From Okapia johnstoni (lineage: Eukaryota > Chordata > Mammalia > Artiodactyla > Giraffidae), in the NCBI GenBank assembly GCA_024291935.2, contig CM044311.1, positions 25,734,001-25,798,000 of the forward strand: a stretch of DNA of 64,000 bases, given 5' to 3'. Shown here piece by piece: positions 1-11,637 of the stretch (the stretch's first letter is position 1; every line of letters begins with the position of its first letter). The notes under the pieces are model-generated. The model saw nothing but the letters and a program-made list of their open reading frames with translations, was not told the origin of the DNA and searched no databases. The position numbers and the translations under genes are program-made.

Positions 1-143
1 CAACAGTAACTATAACTTTATAGTTATAGTACCATATATAAGTACTATACACCAGTAACTCTAACTTTAGTGCCAGAAAAGCTAGCAGACTGTAGTAAAT
101 TGCTGAATATACAGAGAGAGATGTATACACATACATACAGGTA
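1..143. other. Unassigned AT-rich flank
   Basis: No gene or recognisable repeat is visible before the Tigger1 terminus. The TA dinucleotide at 142-143 is the expected mariner/Tigger target site. Confidence 0.4.
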
Positions 144-1590
144 CAGGCATACCTCAGATGCAGGTTTGGTACCAGACTATCACAATAAAGAGAATATCCC
201 AATAAAGTGTGTCATGCAAGAAGGTTTTTGGTTTCCCAATGTATAGAAAAGTTACATTTACACTATATGGTAGTCTATTAAGTGTGCAATAGCATTATGT
301 CTAAAACACAATGTACATACTTTAGGTAAAAAATACTTATGACTAAAAAATGCCAACCATCATCTGAGCCTTTGATAAGTTGTAATCTTTTTGCTGGAAG
401 AGGGTCTTGCCTCAATGCTGATGGCTGCTGACTGACCAGGATGGTGGTGGCTGAGGGTTGGGGTAACTGGCAATTTCTTAAAATAAGACAATGATGAAAT
501 TTGCTACATTGATTGACTTTTCCTTTCAAAATGATTTCTCTGTAGGCATGCAGTGCTATTTAATAGCATTTTATCCACAGTAGAATTTCTTTCAAAATTA
601 GGTTCCTCTCAAACCCTACATCTGCTTTATCAACTAAGTTCATGTAAATCCTAAATTATTTGTTGTCATTTCAACAATCTTCACAGCATCTTCACCAGGA
701 CTAGATTCCATCTCAAAAAACTACTGTCTTTACTCATCCATAAGAAGCAACTCTTCATCCGTTAAAGTTTTATCCCAAGATTGGAGAAATTCACTCACAT
801 CTTCAGGCTCTGCTTCTTATTCTAGTTCTCTCACTATTTCTACCACTTCTGCAGTTGTTTCCTCCACTGAAATAGTGAACTCCTCAAAGTCATCCAGGAG
901 GGCTGGAATCAACTTCTTCCTGATTCCTGTCAATGTTGATATTGTGACCTCTCCCCCTGAATCATGAGTGTTCTTCATGATATCTAGAATGGTGAATTCT
1001 TTCCAGAAGGTTTTTAATTTACTTTGCCCAGATCCATCAGAGGGATCACTATACGGAAGCTATAGAACTACAAAATGTATTTCTTGAATAATAAGACTTG
1101 AAAGTCAAAATTACTCCTCAGTCCATGGGCTGCAGAATGGATGTTGTGTTAGCAGGCAAGAAAACAACATTAATCTCAATATATATGACTATCAGAGCTC
1201 TTGGGTAACCAGGTGCATTATCAATGAGCAGCAATATTTTGAAACAAATCTCTTTTTCTGAGCAATAGGTCTCGACTGTGGGCTTGAAATATATCAGTAA
1301 TCCATGTTATAAGCAGATATACTGTCACCTAGACTCTACTATTTCATTTATAGATCACAAGCAGAGTAGTTTTAGCATAATTCTTAAGGGTCTAGAATTT
1401 GCAGAATAGTAAATGGGCACTGGCTTCAATTTAGAGTCACCAGCTGCATTATCCCCTAACAAGAGAGTCAACCTGTCCTTTTAAGCTTTGAAGCCAGGCA
1501 TAGACTTTTTCTCTCAAGCTATGAATGTCGTAGACAGCATCTTTTTCCAATATAAGGCTGTTTCATCTAAAAATACTGACAATCTATTGT
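144..1590 (-). mobile_element. Tigger1 DNA transposon, one end plus 3' half (pogo/TcMar)
   Basis: The Tigger terminal motif CAGGCATACCTC begins at 144, directly after a TA target dinucleotide. The sequence then follows the Tigger1 consensus for about 1.4 kb and stops near 1590, so the other terminus and the first part of the transposase are missing. The pogo-like transposase would be encoded on the minus strand. A 278-529 minus frame still resembles its C-terminal part ([15 protein letters not shown]) but is broken elsewhere by stops and frameshifts. The element is an immobile fossil of a cut-and-paste transposon. The consensus match was made from memory. Confidence 0.85.
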
Positions 1591-2760
1591 GGGCAAATCT
1601 GAGCCCACAAGTCACATGTGCAAGAGACAGAATTTTATTTTTCTGGAATTCAGCTCATTATCTATTTCAAGCTCTCATTCAAAAACTAAATCTCATGCAA
1701 TACAAGGCCCTGAAGCCACCCTCAATCACCTCCCCTCCACTGGAGTGAGGAGGAGACTAATGCAGGATCAGTAACAGTGCCCCAAGTAGCCACAGCAGAG
1801 CCTGAAATGAAAAGAAAACTAGGTAATGTTGATCTTGTGTTCACTTAAAATTTTGACATTTTGTTCACTGTGCATTTTTACATTGAGTTTTCACACATTG
1901 CATTAAAATATTATTTATTAATATCTTGACTACTGAGTTCTTTGGTACCCCATTAAATTTTGTACCCAAGGTGGATGACTCATGTTTCACCCTAGTCTCA
2001 ACCTTATTCTTTTACCTGAGATCAAGTGTCATTTCCAGGAGCTTATATAGTTGTGAACGGTGGGGAGAGTGGGCTGGAGATGTGGAGTTGTCATCCATCA
2101 ACACAAACTTTCTTTGAGATGCATGTTGTTATCTGGTTCAAGGTCATTAATCTACTTAAGTTTCTGGCAGGTCATCTGGCCTCAGTTTCAAGACCCTTCA
2201 AAATTGGCCCTTATTCCATCACTCTCATGCCCAGGCCAAGTTTCTCAGAAAATACTGATCTGCAATCCCATAGCACTCTGGGGCTTCAGATCAATTATTA
2301 GCATTGTCTGAGACACTTTACCACTTCTGTCTTGCTCTTACATTCAGAGAAGTTGTTCAATTCCTCTGCACGTCACAAAAAGATAGGCAAGACCCCTGGG
2401 AGGTTGACCGAGGCCCATTTTCTTGGACACATCACACCACAAATTTTACACTTGATGTGTAATTTCAGATGATGTCCAGTCCTTGACAGTCCATCTTACT
2501 TTCCCAGGTTCCACCTGGAAATGGAGGCACAGGTCCTAAGGGTGCTGATTTTAACAACCAACTCTCCAGGGTAGGATGAAAGAGCATTTGTCAGTTTCCA
2601 GAAGGAACACTCTCACTGGGTCTGATATCAAGTTATCTGTGTGATACCAACAAGCTCACACCTCTCCTAAAAATGTGACAACTGGCTCTCAGAAGTGGAG
2701 ACAGGGGAGACCCAGCACACTACAGCACAGGTCTCCTCGATTTCAGAGCCCTCAATACTA
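1591..2760. other. Unassigned, probably decayed repeats
   Basis: No gene is supported. Three overlapping plus-strand frames near 1926-2311 have no coding character. The stretch at 1880-2020 resembles the tail of an old DNA transposon, and 2450-2600 looks repeat-like, but neither could be named. Confidence 0.3.
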
Positions 2761-3220
2761 TCCATCTAGTCAAACCTATGGTTTTTCCAGTAGTCATGGA
2801 TGGATGTGAGAGTTGGACCATAAAGAAGGCTGAGCACCAAAGAACTGATGCTTTCCAACAGTGGTGCTAGAGAAGACTATTGAGAGTCCCTTGGACAGTA
2901 AGGAGATCAAACCAGTCAATCCCAAAGGAAGTCAATCCTGAATATTCATTGGAAGGACTGATGCTGAAGCTCCAGATGCTGAAGCTCCAATACTTTGGTC
3001 ACCTGATGCAAAGAGCCAACTCACTGGAAAAGACCCTATGAAAGATTGAGAGCAGGAGGAGAATGGGACAACAGAGGATGAGACAGTTGGATGGCATCAC
3101 TGACTAAATGAACATGAGTTTGAGCAAACTCCAGGAGATAGTGAAGGACAGGGAAGCCTGGGGTGCTGCAGTCCATGGGGTCGCAAAGAGTTGGATATGA
3201 CTTAGTGACTAAACAATAAT
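2761..3220 (+). mobile_element. BovB LINE, 3' end (5'-truncated)
   Basis: This is the last ~460 bp of a BovB (RTE-class) LINE in sense orientation. It contains the end of the reverse transcriptase ORF (codons for [20 protein letters not shown] in a decayed frame) and the 3' tail GTCGCAAAGAGTTGG followed by the terminal ACAATAA-type repeat. A 16-bp local duplication, GATGCTGAAGCTCCA, occurs near 2960-2990. Stop codons break the frame. No clear target-site duplication was seen. Confidence 0.9.
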
Positions 3221-3809
3221 CCTATCTGAGATCTTTGTCATTTGGAGGTTGACAGCAAGGAAGGCAAAAAAGCAAGTGCTAGTCTCCAGTTTTCAGTGAC
3301 AGCCTCATATCTTGTTTGCCTTCTCACTCTCTTTCTTCTCCAGCCAAGAAAATGAGGAGCAGAAAACAACACTTTATCTAATTTTCCAAATCCACTGACT
3401 ACTGGAAACAGAAATAGATTAGCCAAGAACGTACCTCTTTTGTAATCTGATTTATCTGTTTGTTCCTTCCCTACAGCAATGTAGACAGAATGTCTAACTG
3501 TTGAAATGGAGGAAACTGGATTTAGGAAATCTTAAAAAAAAAAAAAAAGTATCAATTTAAATCTCAATATATATTATTCCACCATGTAGTCAAAATAATC
3601 TCCAAAAGATAAGTGAAATAATAATCTCTTACTTAATAACTTATCATTTACTTGATCATGTTGACCTTAAACAGACTGCCAGATATTTCTCCAACAAAGG
3701 TGGCTTTTATCAAGATCAGTAGAGAATTGCAATTTGGGATCTAGGGCCATGGAGAGCCACCAGCAAGTATTCATGTGGCAAGGGAACTTTTAAAGAGGAG
3801 AAAAGAAAG
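3221..3809. other. Unassigned; A15 tract near 3533-3548
   Basis: No gene or family match is visible. The homopolymer A run could be the tail of an old retroelement, but no body could be recognised upstream of it. Confidence 0.3.
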
Positions 3810-3823
3810 CTGGGAGGGCTATG

Positions 3824-4037
3824 TGTGTGCGTGTGCTCAGCTGTGTCCGACCCTTCGAGAACCCGTGGACTGTAGCTTGCCAGGCTCCTCTGTCTATGGA
3901 ATTTTCCAGGCAAGAATATTGAGTGGGTTGCTATTTTCTACTCTAGGGGATCTTCCTGACAAAGGGATCAAACCTGTGTTTCTTGTGTCTCCTGTATTGG
4001 CAGGCAGATTCTTTACCACTGGAGCCACGGGGGAAGC
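3824..4037 (-). mobile_element. Bov-tA SINE
   Basis: Reverse complement of a Bov-tA SINE: a tRNA-derived head (here at the right end, 4000-4037) joined to a Bov-A tail shared with the BovB 3' end (left end, GTGTGCTCAGCTGTGTCC). A perfect 14-bp target-site duplication, CTGGGAGGGCTATG, lies at 3810-3823 and 4038-4051. This fixes both ends and shows LINE-type target-primed insertion. Confidence 0.95.
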
Positions 4038-4057
4038 CTGGGAGGGCTATGATATAC

Positions 4058-4207
4058 AAATAATCCATGGTTTTTCATTGGCTAAATCCTTGTCAGGGAA
4101 GAAGAGAAGTCTTTTTTCATTCTGTTGGGCTCTGCTATCATCACAGGCAGGAGAACTCCCTCTTCTGCTCTCTCAACTCTATTTAATCAAGGTTTCTGTT
4201 TAGCAAT
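4058..4207. repeat. Unnamed dispersed repeat, copy 1
   Basis: About 150 bp matches 14436-14583 at roughly 80% identity by eye (shared AAATAATCCAT, TTTTCATTGGC, GGGCTCTGCTATCATC and TATTTAAT blocks). Both copies sit just right of a Bov-tA in the same orientation. It may be part of an endogenous retroviral LTR, but I could not name it. Confidence 0.55.
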
Positions 4208-4335
4208 CTTTTTCATGTGACACAGATTTATAGGATGCTATTACAAGCTCATTAAGTGTCAGGGTCTGTGAGGTACTAAATATATAAAGATGGGTATTCC
4301 TGGTTAATCTTAAGTTCACAAATCTCACAGTCTGT

Positions 4336-4475
4336 GGAGTATTTAATTTTAAATATATAAGATATACATATTATTATAAATTATATATATAAATATATAA
4401 ACTATATGTATACCAACATAATAAATACATATACACACTATTTTATACACACATATGCATAGTGTATATAAACTT
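4336..4475. repeat. AT-rich low-complexity tract
   Basis: Dense TATA/ATAT alternation without a fixed unit. It probably arose from a decayed (TA)n or (TATG)n microsatellite. Confidence 0.7.
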
Positions 4476-5326
4476 AGGAGTTAAAACAAAATCAAACAAA
4501 CAGAAGGAAAAATAAAAGAAAATGATTTATTGTAAAAATCACCTTTACAGAGGGGTAGGAGAGAGTTTGTGCTCAGGAAGAGACTTTTAGATGTTGGCAA
4601 TATTCTATTTCTTGACCTGAGTGGTACTTACATTGAGGTTCCTTGATTGGTACTATATATTTATAGTTTCATGTTCTTTTTATTATCTTATTTTCCTATT
4701 TTAAATGCCCCCCTAGTGGTTTTGCTAGTTGACTATGTCAAGAATTTTTCTCTTCATAGCTTGTATTTTTAGTCCTAAGCATTCATTTTCTAGGTTTCCC
4801 AGCAAGTTGAATTTTTAATATTCCTGAGGGTGGTTGTTTACAGACAGTATCTTTTGAGTTTTTATCTCCTAAGAACTATATACATTTAGCCCTTATTTTC
4901 TTCTCTTAACAGAATGGATATGTTCTATCCTTCTCACCAATAGGATGCTAAATTAATTTGTGCTGGGATCAGTTTTCAAGATGGCCCAGGCTTGAACAAA
5001 AAGGTACTTTCTTGTGGATGAATTTTCAAAAACGCTAGGGTATGTGAAACGACCAGTACACTGAAGACAGGCAATGGTCCTGCTTTTCGGGAGGATGAGG
5101 CCTGGGGCTGGAATGTCAACTCAGATCAGTGAATAGAGAGGAAGCTTGGACCAGCAAGAACCATCAGTGACACCAAGAATCAGGCACCACCTGGGAAGCT
5201 GAGGATATTCCATAAATTAAAAGGGAGAAACAGGAGGGAAATCTGTTCAAATTTCTTAAGGTCTCTGACCAGAGAGCACTGTCTACATGTTCAAATGGAT
5301 CACAGCAGTTTAGAATTACTATTAGC
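4476..5326. other. Unassigned
   Basis: No gene or family match was seen. A TGCCCCCCTAGTGG string near 4706 resembles a CTCF core on the minus strand but has one C too many. Confidence 0.3.
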
Positions 5327-5490
5327 TCATACTCAGCTACTTACTAGTAATGTGCAACTCACTCCACCTCTGAGCTTGCTGCCTCACCAGTAAAAAAGGG
5401 AATAATAACAGTAACTACTTCGGAGAACTTTATCATAGAACTGATCACGTATGTTGAGCACTTGGTACATATAAGGGTACAGGATTACAG
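5327..5490 (+). mobile_element. MIR SINE
   Basis: The sequence follows the mammalian MIR pattern: a CAGCTACTTACTAG core, then a CACTCCACCTCTGAGC block, AAAAAGGGAATAATAAC, and a 3' part ending in TTGAGCACTTGGTACATA. Divergence is high, as expected of an element older than eutherian radiation. Confidence 0.75.
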
Positions 5491-6162
5491 AAATATATTC
5501 ATTTTAACAAAATTACACAGTAAAACAATTTGGATGTTAGATTTATTTTGTTGGCATTTTACCGTGGAAACTCCCTAGAACACAATACTGTATTTATTAC
5601 CCATGGGGAGACGTTTTGTGTATACCTTAGGGTTGTCTAATACTAAAAGAAACAAGGAATTACAACTGATTGGCAGATTCCATCTAGAACATACCATCTG
5701 CAATATTTATGTCAAGAAAAATAATTAAGCATAAAAAATGTTATCTTTAAATTGCTCTGAGTGCACACTCCCAACATATATTTCTAAAAATCCACAAAAA
5801 TTCTCAAACCCCATGTGCAGAAGACATAGGGAACTTTCATCTTTATTATTCTGCCTGTGCTTTCAGGTCTCATGCCTTCAGCAAAGCTTTTAAAATAACC
5901 TCTCATAAAAAGCTTCACAACTCACAAGGACAGTAGAGAGGTCACAGGGCCATCAATTAAGTGACAAGAACTAAGTCTCAGAAATCTTCTTTCAGTCCTT
6001 GAGCTAGACTAACTTCACTCTAACTCTCAACAATTGGTGTATCCAGACTCCATGGATTTTGCTACCTAATTTTCCAAAATAATAGTTAAGGTAGATTGTA
6101 AAACTCCTGATACTTCATCCCTGACTCATATGCTCTCACCTAGGAAGCTGCCCAGGGTATGC
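5491..6162. other. Unassigned
   Basis: No gene, repeat or structured signal was recognised. Confidence 0.3.
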
Positions 6163-6174
6163 TCCAGTCCTCAC

Positions 6175-6395
6175 TGAAGTGAAAGTGAAAGTAAAGTCGC
6201 TCAGTTGTGTCCGATTCTTTGCGACCCCATGGACTGTAGCCTACCAGGCTCCTCAGTCCATGGAACTTTCCAGGCAAGAGTACTGGAGTGGGTTGCCATT
6301 TCCTTCTCCAGGGGATCTTCCTGACCCAGGGATCGAACCCGGGTCTCCCGCATTGCAGGAAGACGCTTTACCATATGAGCCACCAATGAAGCCCA
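6175..6395 (-). mobile_element. Bov-tA SINE, young full-length copy
   Basis: Nearly consensus sequence with B-box-like GGGATCGAACCCGGG (antisense) intact. A perfect 12-bp target-site duplication, TCCAGTCCTCAC, lies at 6163-6174 and 6396-6407. The 3' tail carries the (GAAAGT)n repeat typical of recent Bov-tA2. An 81-codon plus-strand frame and a 71-codon minus-strand frame here are SINE artefacts. Low divergence makes this one of the youngest insertions in the window. Confidence 0.95.
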
Positions 6396-6587
6396 TCCAG
6401 TCCTCACAATCACCAAACAAATAGGAATTCGATTCCCTTCACTATAGCTCCTTTTCTGCCCTCCTTGAACTCTTCAAAATACACTCACACTCCTCCCATC
6501 CAGCCCCTGAGCATTAGTTCCAGGGATTCCATATCTTCACACAGTATTTCAAATTTCATGTGATTCCAGTGCAAGAAAATGCTGGAA

Positions 6588-6771
6588 GGACTTCACTGGT
6601 AGTCCAGTGGCTAAGACTCCAGGCTCCCAATGCAGGGGGTCCAGCTCGATCGCTGGTTGGGGAACTAGATCCCACATGAGTCCACAGGCTGTAACTAAAG
6701 ATCCTGCATGCCACAAATAAGACCCAGCTCAGTCAAATGAATAAATGAATATAAATATTAAAAAAAAAAAA
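6588..6771 (+). mobile_element. tRNA-Glu-derived SINE (CHR/SINE2 type)
   Basis: It starts GGACTTCACTGGTAGTCCAG and has the body GGGAACTAGATCCCACATG, then CCTGCATGCCACA, and a 3' A12 tail. This is the artiodactyl CHR-like class with a tRNA-Glu head and no Bov-A tail. Sub-family is uncertain. Confidence 0.8.
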
Positions 6772-8067
6772 CAGTAGGACTCTCCTCCAATTACTACCAC
6801 AGTCTTATGACCCCTTTCCCCATTTATTTACCTTAGTAATAAACTAAATAATCCCCCCAATTTAAAAAAAATTCCTTCCTTACTCCCCCTCTTCACTCCT
6901 CAGTCCTAACTCATTTCTCCTCACTCAGTTGCCCACCAGAAGGAACTTGACTGCTTCAGTACTCATATCACACCTCTATTTGTTTCTTTACCCTTATCCC
7001 AATACATCTGTTTAATGTTTCTTGTTTAGTGTTAATACTTTTTTTGGTTAATAATCCCATAAGATATTTTGAGGGCCATGGGGCGGGATCTTGTCTGCCT
7101 AGTCCACTGCTTTGTACCAGCACCTAGCCCAGTGCCTGACACACAGTGTGTCAAAAACAGGGAAGGGTCTAAAATGTTATCCTACTTGAAAGTCACTAAG
7201 TTGGTTAGCACAATTTCATTGATGCTGATAGAAGACATGAGACTCTGGGTCAGAAATGAAGGACAGTTTACTAATTACAACAACAGTAGTAGCCAGAACA
7301 CTGGCACTTTTGCCTCAGTTCCCTGAGCTGACCCAAGTCCTACAGGGTGACAGCAAAAGGGTCAGATGATAGCTGCACACACAGCTGGGTTGTGGTACAA
7401 GACATGAACCCTGAGTGTAGAGAATCCAAGAAGTGTTACAATGACAGTAAGAATGTCTGTCCTTCACTCCAGAGGGAGACACAATGTCTACTTTCCAAGG
7501 CCATTCCCTATATGAACATTCACGGAAGGATATTCTGGGACAAAGGGCGGTCAGTGCCTCTCTTGTAAGACGTGCAGGAACACAAGAGACCCATGAAAAA
7601 TTGACTGCCAACAAGAAGAGGATCAGAAAATATTTGTTGACTGAATAAATAAACAAACTAGAGCACCAACTGAGCAATCATGGTGGAATTAAAAATGTAA
7701 AATAAAAAATAAATAAGTAAAATAAATTTTTTAAAAAATAATAAAACAAAATAAGAAGTCTCCTTTTTTCATTTCCAAAGCCCCTTCCTTACCCAGTGGT
7801 TGGTAAAGATTAACTACCAACCCTTGGTTTTGTAGTATTTCTCAATTTTATTGGAAAAAACATTCCCACCATGACCAACTACAAGTTACTGATGTCACTG
7901 AATGCAAGTTGTTAGAGATACCCAGCAACACACCATTACCTGGTATTTCCACCATATAAATACAGAACACATAAACACCTCAACAGGCGATTTTACTATT
8001 ATTAGTAATGAAATAAAATTGTATAAAATAATTATGGAGTGATGAGTTTTGAGGATAATATTACCTT
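6772..8067. other. Unassigned; possible LTR remnant and A-rich tract
   Basis: 7190-7610 has the look of an old LTR (GAGACTCTGGGTCAGAAATG and AGGACAGTTTA blocks) but could not be assigned. 7687-7757 is an A-rich low-complexity tract. Frames at 7069-7326 and 7315-7677 show no coding character. Confidence 0.3.
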
Positions 8068-8623
8068 TGTTGTTGTTTATTTGCTAAGCTGGGTCTGACT
8101 CCTTGTGACCCCATGGATTGCAGTACACCAGGCTTCCCTGTCCTTCACTATCTCCCAGAGTTTGCTCAAATTCATATCCATTGAGTCAGTATGCTATCCA
8201 ACTATCTCGTCCTCTGCCACCCACTTCTCCTTTTGCCTTCAATCGTTCCCAGCATCAGGGTGTTTTCCAATGAGTTGGCTCTTCACATCAGGTGGCCAAA
8301 GGATTGGAGCTTCAGTTTCAGCCTCAGTCCCTCCAATGAATATTCCGGACTGATTTCCTTTAGTATTGACTGGTTTGATCTCTTGCTGTCCAAGGGACCC
8401 TCAAGAGTCTTCTCCAGCACTACAATTCAAAAGCATCAGTTCTTGGGTGCTCAGCCTTCTTTATGGTCCAACTCTTACACCCATACATGATTAATGGAAA
8501 AACCATAGCTTTGACTATACAGACCTTTGTTGGCAAAGTGATATCTCTGGTTTTCAGTATGCTAAGTTTGTCATAGCTTTCCTTCCAAGGAGCAAGTGTC
8601 TTTTAATTTCATGACTGCAGTCA
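8068..8623 (-). mobile_element. BovB LINE, 3' ~555 bp
   Basis: Antisense BovB running from the 3' terminal TTGTTGTTGT tract at the left end to a 5' truncation near 8623. It spans the C-terminal reverse transcriptase coding region with several frameshifts. Antisense frames of 82 and 99 codons inside it are not genes. Confidence 0.9.
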
Positions 8624-9574
8624 AATTCTTGAAAATGTAACACTTGGCTCTTGTGAGTGGGCATGACTGAGCTCCAGTATACCACAGCCCGTACCGTTGT
8701 TCTCTCCTATCTGTCCATGTCTTTGGTGTCAGTCTGGCTTCTCCAGGCCTTTTATGGACCTTATTTCCAGATCTCCTATTTCTCTCAATCCACGCTACTC
8801 ATCCTGCTCCTCAAGGCTGAGCTCAGCCACACTTCCTCTACCACCCCCACCTGGCCCTATTCCCAAAAACTTTCATGTCTGTACCTCACCATGCCCAGCC
8901 CCTCTCCCACCAACACACACCATGCCAGCCCATAGAAGCCTCCCCCACTGCCTCTGGGGAGGGGTCCAGAAATTCCACACAGCTTCCCTCAGCAGTCAAG
9001 ACCACAGCTGAGGAGGTCGGTCCTGAACTCCCAAGTCATAATTTCCAAGGCATTTTCTCACAGAATCATTGTCACAACATTTTGTTAGGCTCTTTTGGTG
9101 TTATATTTTAAGTACCTCATGTATTCTAACAGGCATTTATAAGCAAATCAGAGGTGTTGATCTTACAACAAAGATGCATTTAGACTTCCAAACTCAGAAG
9201 GGAACTTTGGAAACATATTCAAATAGAAGACTACTTGATACATATTTATATACTTTTGATTTATAGAACTATGTCCACTAGAGGGCAGCAAAATTTTTTA
9301 TATATGAATAACATTAACCCAATGCAGAAATTGAAAGCAAACCTGTATTATTCCTTGCTAAATAGAAAACCATTAAGTCCTAGACAGTTTAATGCAGCAA
9401 TAAATAACTAGGAGACTTTATTTCTTAAGACAAAAAAAATCATGAATGCATGAATATTCCTATTTACTTTTGAGAATTTCAACATTATGAAGAAATATCT
9501 TAAGGCTCAAATTTTATTTCTTACTTCAAAGCCTCAAACCAGTAGTCCACTTCATTCTCACATTTTTGTTCTCC
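8624..9574. other. Unassigned; possible L2 trace
   Basis: 8780-8850 resembles the L2 segment that reads CTACTCATCC...CTCAAGGC...GAGCTCAG. The remainder shows no family or gene. Overlapping C-rich frames at 8657-9111 lack coding signs. Confidence 0.3.
9275..9289 (+). promoter_or_regulatory. Candidate CTCF site
   Basis: CCACTAGAGGGCAGC matches all 15 positions of the published CTCF core CCASYAGRKGGCRSY. It lies outside any recognised SINE, in AT-rich DNA. Motif orientation would point a loop anchor to the right under the usual convention. Occupancy cannot be judged from sequence. Confidence 0.5.
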
Positions 9575-10090
9575 ATGATATCAGTTACCTTCAGTCAACT
9601 GTGGTCTGAAAATATTAAATGGAAAGTTACAGGAAAAAAAAGTCATAATTGTTAAATGGCAGTCATTCTGAGCAGCACAATGAAATCTCTCACCATCCCG
9701 CACAGGATGTGAGTCATCCCTTCGTCCAGGTATCCACACTGTATACACTACCTGACCATTGCTGTTTGTGGTTTAGCCACTCCCTCATGTCCAACTCTTC
9801 TGCAATCCCATGGACTATAGCCCACCAGGCTGTGGAATTCTCCAGGCAAGAATAGTGGAGCAGGTTGTCATTTCCTCCTCCAGGAGATCTTTCCAACACA
9901 GGGAATGAACCTGAATTTCTGTGTCTCCTGCAATGGCAGGCAGATTCTTTACCACTGAGCCATGGATAAGCCCTACCAGCCCACTAGAAGAGGAAAAAAC
10001 ATAGTGTACATATACCTGATTTGGTACTATCCACGATTTCAGGCATCCACTGGAGGTCTTGGATATCCCATGGATAAGGTGGGACTACAG
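9575..10090. mobile_element. Tigger/pogo-type MITE, split by a SINE
   Basis: Left arm 9575-9760 (CAGTCAACTGTGGTCTGAAA, then CCATCCCGCACAGGA and GTCCAGGTATCCACACTGTA) and right arm 9973-10090 (GGTACTATCCACGATTTCAG, GATAAGGTGGGACTAC) match a non-autonomous Tigger-related element. A Bov-tA separates them. No coding remains. The exact family name is uncertain. Confidence 0.65.
9761..9972 (-). mobile_element. Bov-tA SINE inside the MITE
   Basis: Complete antisense Bov-tA. The flanks CTACCTGACCATT (9748-9760) and CTACCAGCCCACT (9973-9985) are a 13-bp duplication with three mismatches, consistent with an older insertion. Confidence 0.85.
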
Positions 10091-10238
10091 TATTAACTTT
10101 CTTAGTAGTTGAATCTCAAGCTGGTTATCACGGATCCATTCAACATTTATTTTTTTGCACACTTCTCACACTGAAAACACTGTTAGCAATCACCACTTCT
10201 GAGGCATAACTTGAGGAATACAAAAATGATTGCCAGTC

Positions 10239-10612
10239 TGTATTAGTCAGAGCTCTCCAAAGAAACAGAAACAACAGAAATCACATATGTGTGTAAAGAG
10301 ATTTTTTTAATGAACTGTCTCATGCAATTATGGAGGCTGGAAGTCTGAAACTTGTAGGCAGGCTGGCAGGCTGGGAATTCAGGCAGGAGTTGATGCTGCA
10401 GAATTTCTACTCGAGGAAACCTCAGATTTTGCTCTTAAGCCCTTCAACTGACTGGGTGAGGCTCATCTACATTATCAAACCTAATGTCTTTTACATAAAA
10501 GAAGCTATTCACCACATCTACAAAATGCCTTCACAACAACACTTAGTTTCGAGTTTAATTAAGTAACTGGTTAGAATAGACTAGCGAAGTTGACCAATAA
10601 AACTAACCATCA
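10239..10612 (-). mobile_element. MLT2-type (ERVL) solo LTR
   Basis: Begins TGTATTAGTCAGAGCTCTCC and ends AACTAACCATCA, the reverse complement of an MLT2 LTR from the ERVL group. The internal blocks TTATGGAGGCTGGAAGTC and GCCTTCAACTGACTGG also match. The length of 374 bp suggests small internal losses. No 5-bp duplication is evident and no internal retroviral sequence is attached. Confidence 0.8.
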
Positions 10613-11139
10613 TATTGCTCCAAAACATTTCCCCTATCCAAGTGCCATGTTCTAAAATGCCATCCTTGGAAAATCATGCTTTGAGTCATGGATTTCTCCC
10701 CTCAGATATCATCTTCTAAAATGCATAAATCCTTGGTAGGTTAATACACCTACTTAGACATTAATGGGCCTCTGCCAGATTGTCACATATGTTTCTCCAG
10801 ACAGAAGAAAGTCTGTGGCATTCCAAAAGCACTGAGCAGCAGGAGGTTCTGCTATGCTAAAAGGGAAGCTGTGATTTACCATCAACAACCACCAGTATCC
10901 CAATTTTACACACAATTTTCCCTCCCCAAAAGAGCTGGTATTTTTGGCATGTTGTAAGAAACTACATTTTGTTGTTTTTAGAAATTGCACCCACCTTGTA
11001 ACCCAGCAACTAAACAACTACATCATGATGCTTCACTCTCTCTTGTTCACAGTGCTATTCAAGTTTCAGTTTAAAATGCTTTGCTTATTGTACTTCAATA
11101 AAAATATTCACAAAAAGAATAGATAAGCTGACTCCAGTG
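10613..11139. other. Unassigned
   Basis: No gene or repeat family was recognised. Confidence 0.3.
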
Positions 11140-11637
11140 ATAAAGAAACAAAAGACAAACCCAAAATGGGAAACATTCGACTAAAAAGGGAAGAATGTGT
11201 TCTTTAGAACTATCAATATAAAGCACAGAAACTTAAAGGCAAAGATTGAAGGACACAAAAGAGATATTACAAGTAAAGTCCGTACATCCCCCTAAACTAG
11301 ACACTGTACCAGGGAGAAAAATAAAAAATGCTGTGAAGGACAGTGGTCAATTCACATACTGGAACATAGCCAGCGAATTGAATAGAGGTTAGGGTTATTT
11401 TGCTTTCATCTTTAGTTTGATGACTATGTTATGATTATTTGGGAGAATATCATTCTTAAGAGGAAACTGGGTTCAGAAAAAAAAATGAACAATCCACATT
11501 ATGTAAAGAAAGAGCAAGAGACAAAGGGAATGGAACAAAATGTAGGTGAACCAGCGTGAGGGGCATACAGCTGTTCTTTGTGCTGTTTTTACAACAGTTA
11601 TTTCTTGAAATTAGTTCCAAATAAAAACATTTTTTAA
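11140..11637 (+). mobile_element. L1M/HAL1-type LINE 3' end
   Basis: The right part (GGGCATACAGCTGTTCTTTG, TTTTTACAACAG, AATTAGTTCCAAATAAAAA) matches the 3'UTR end of old L1M/HAL1 elements. The left limit is approximate. No coding remains. Confidence 0.6.

Noticed and set aside
1488..1774. Two overlapping plus-strand frames of 86 and 61 codons
   Set aside because: They begin inside the antisense of the Tigger1 transposase and run into unassigned DNA; no coding evidence.
4706..4719. TGCCCCCCTAGTGG as a reverse CTCF site
   Set aside because: It has six C where the core allows five, so spacing is wrong.
6179..6424. Open frames of 60-90 codons within SINEs (also at 12,748, 14,692, 29,653, 42,116, 50,811, 54 kb and 58,730)
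   Set aside because: They recur in the same Bov-tA positions on both strands and are by-products of SINE sequence.
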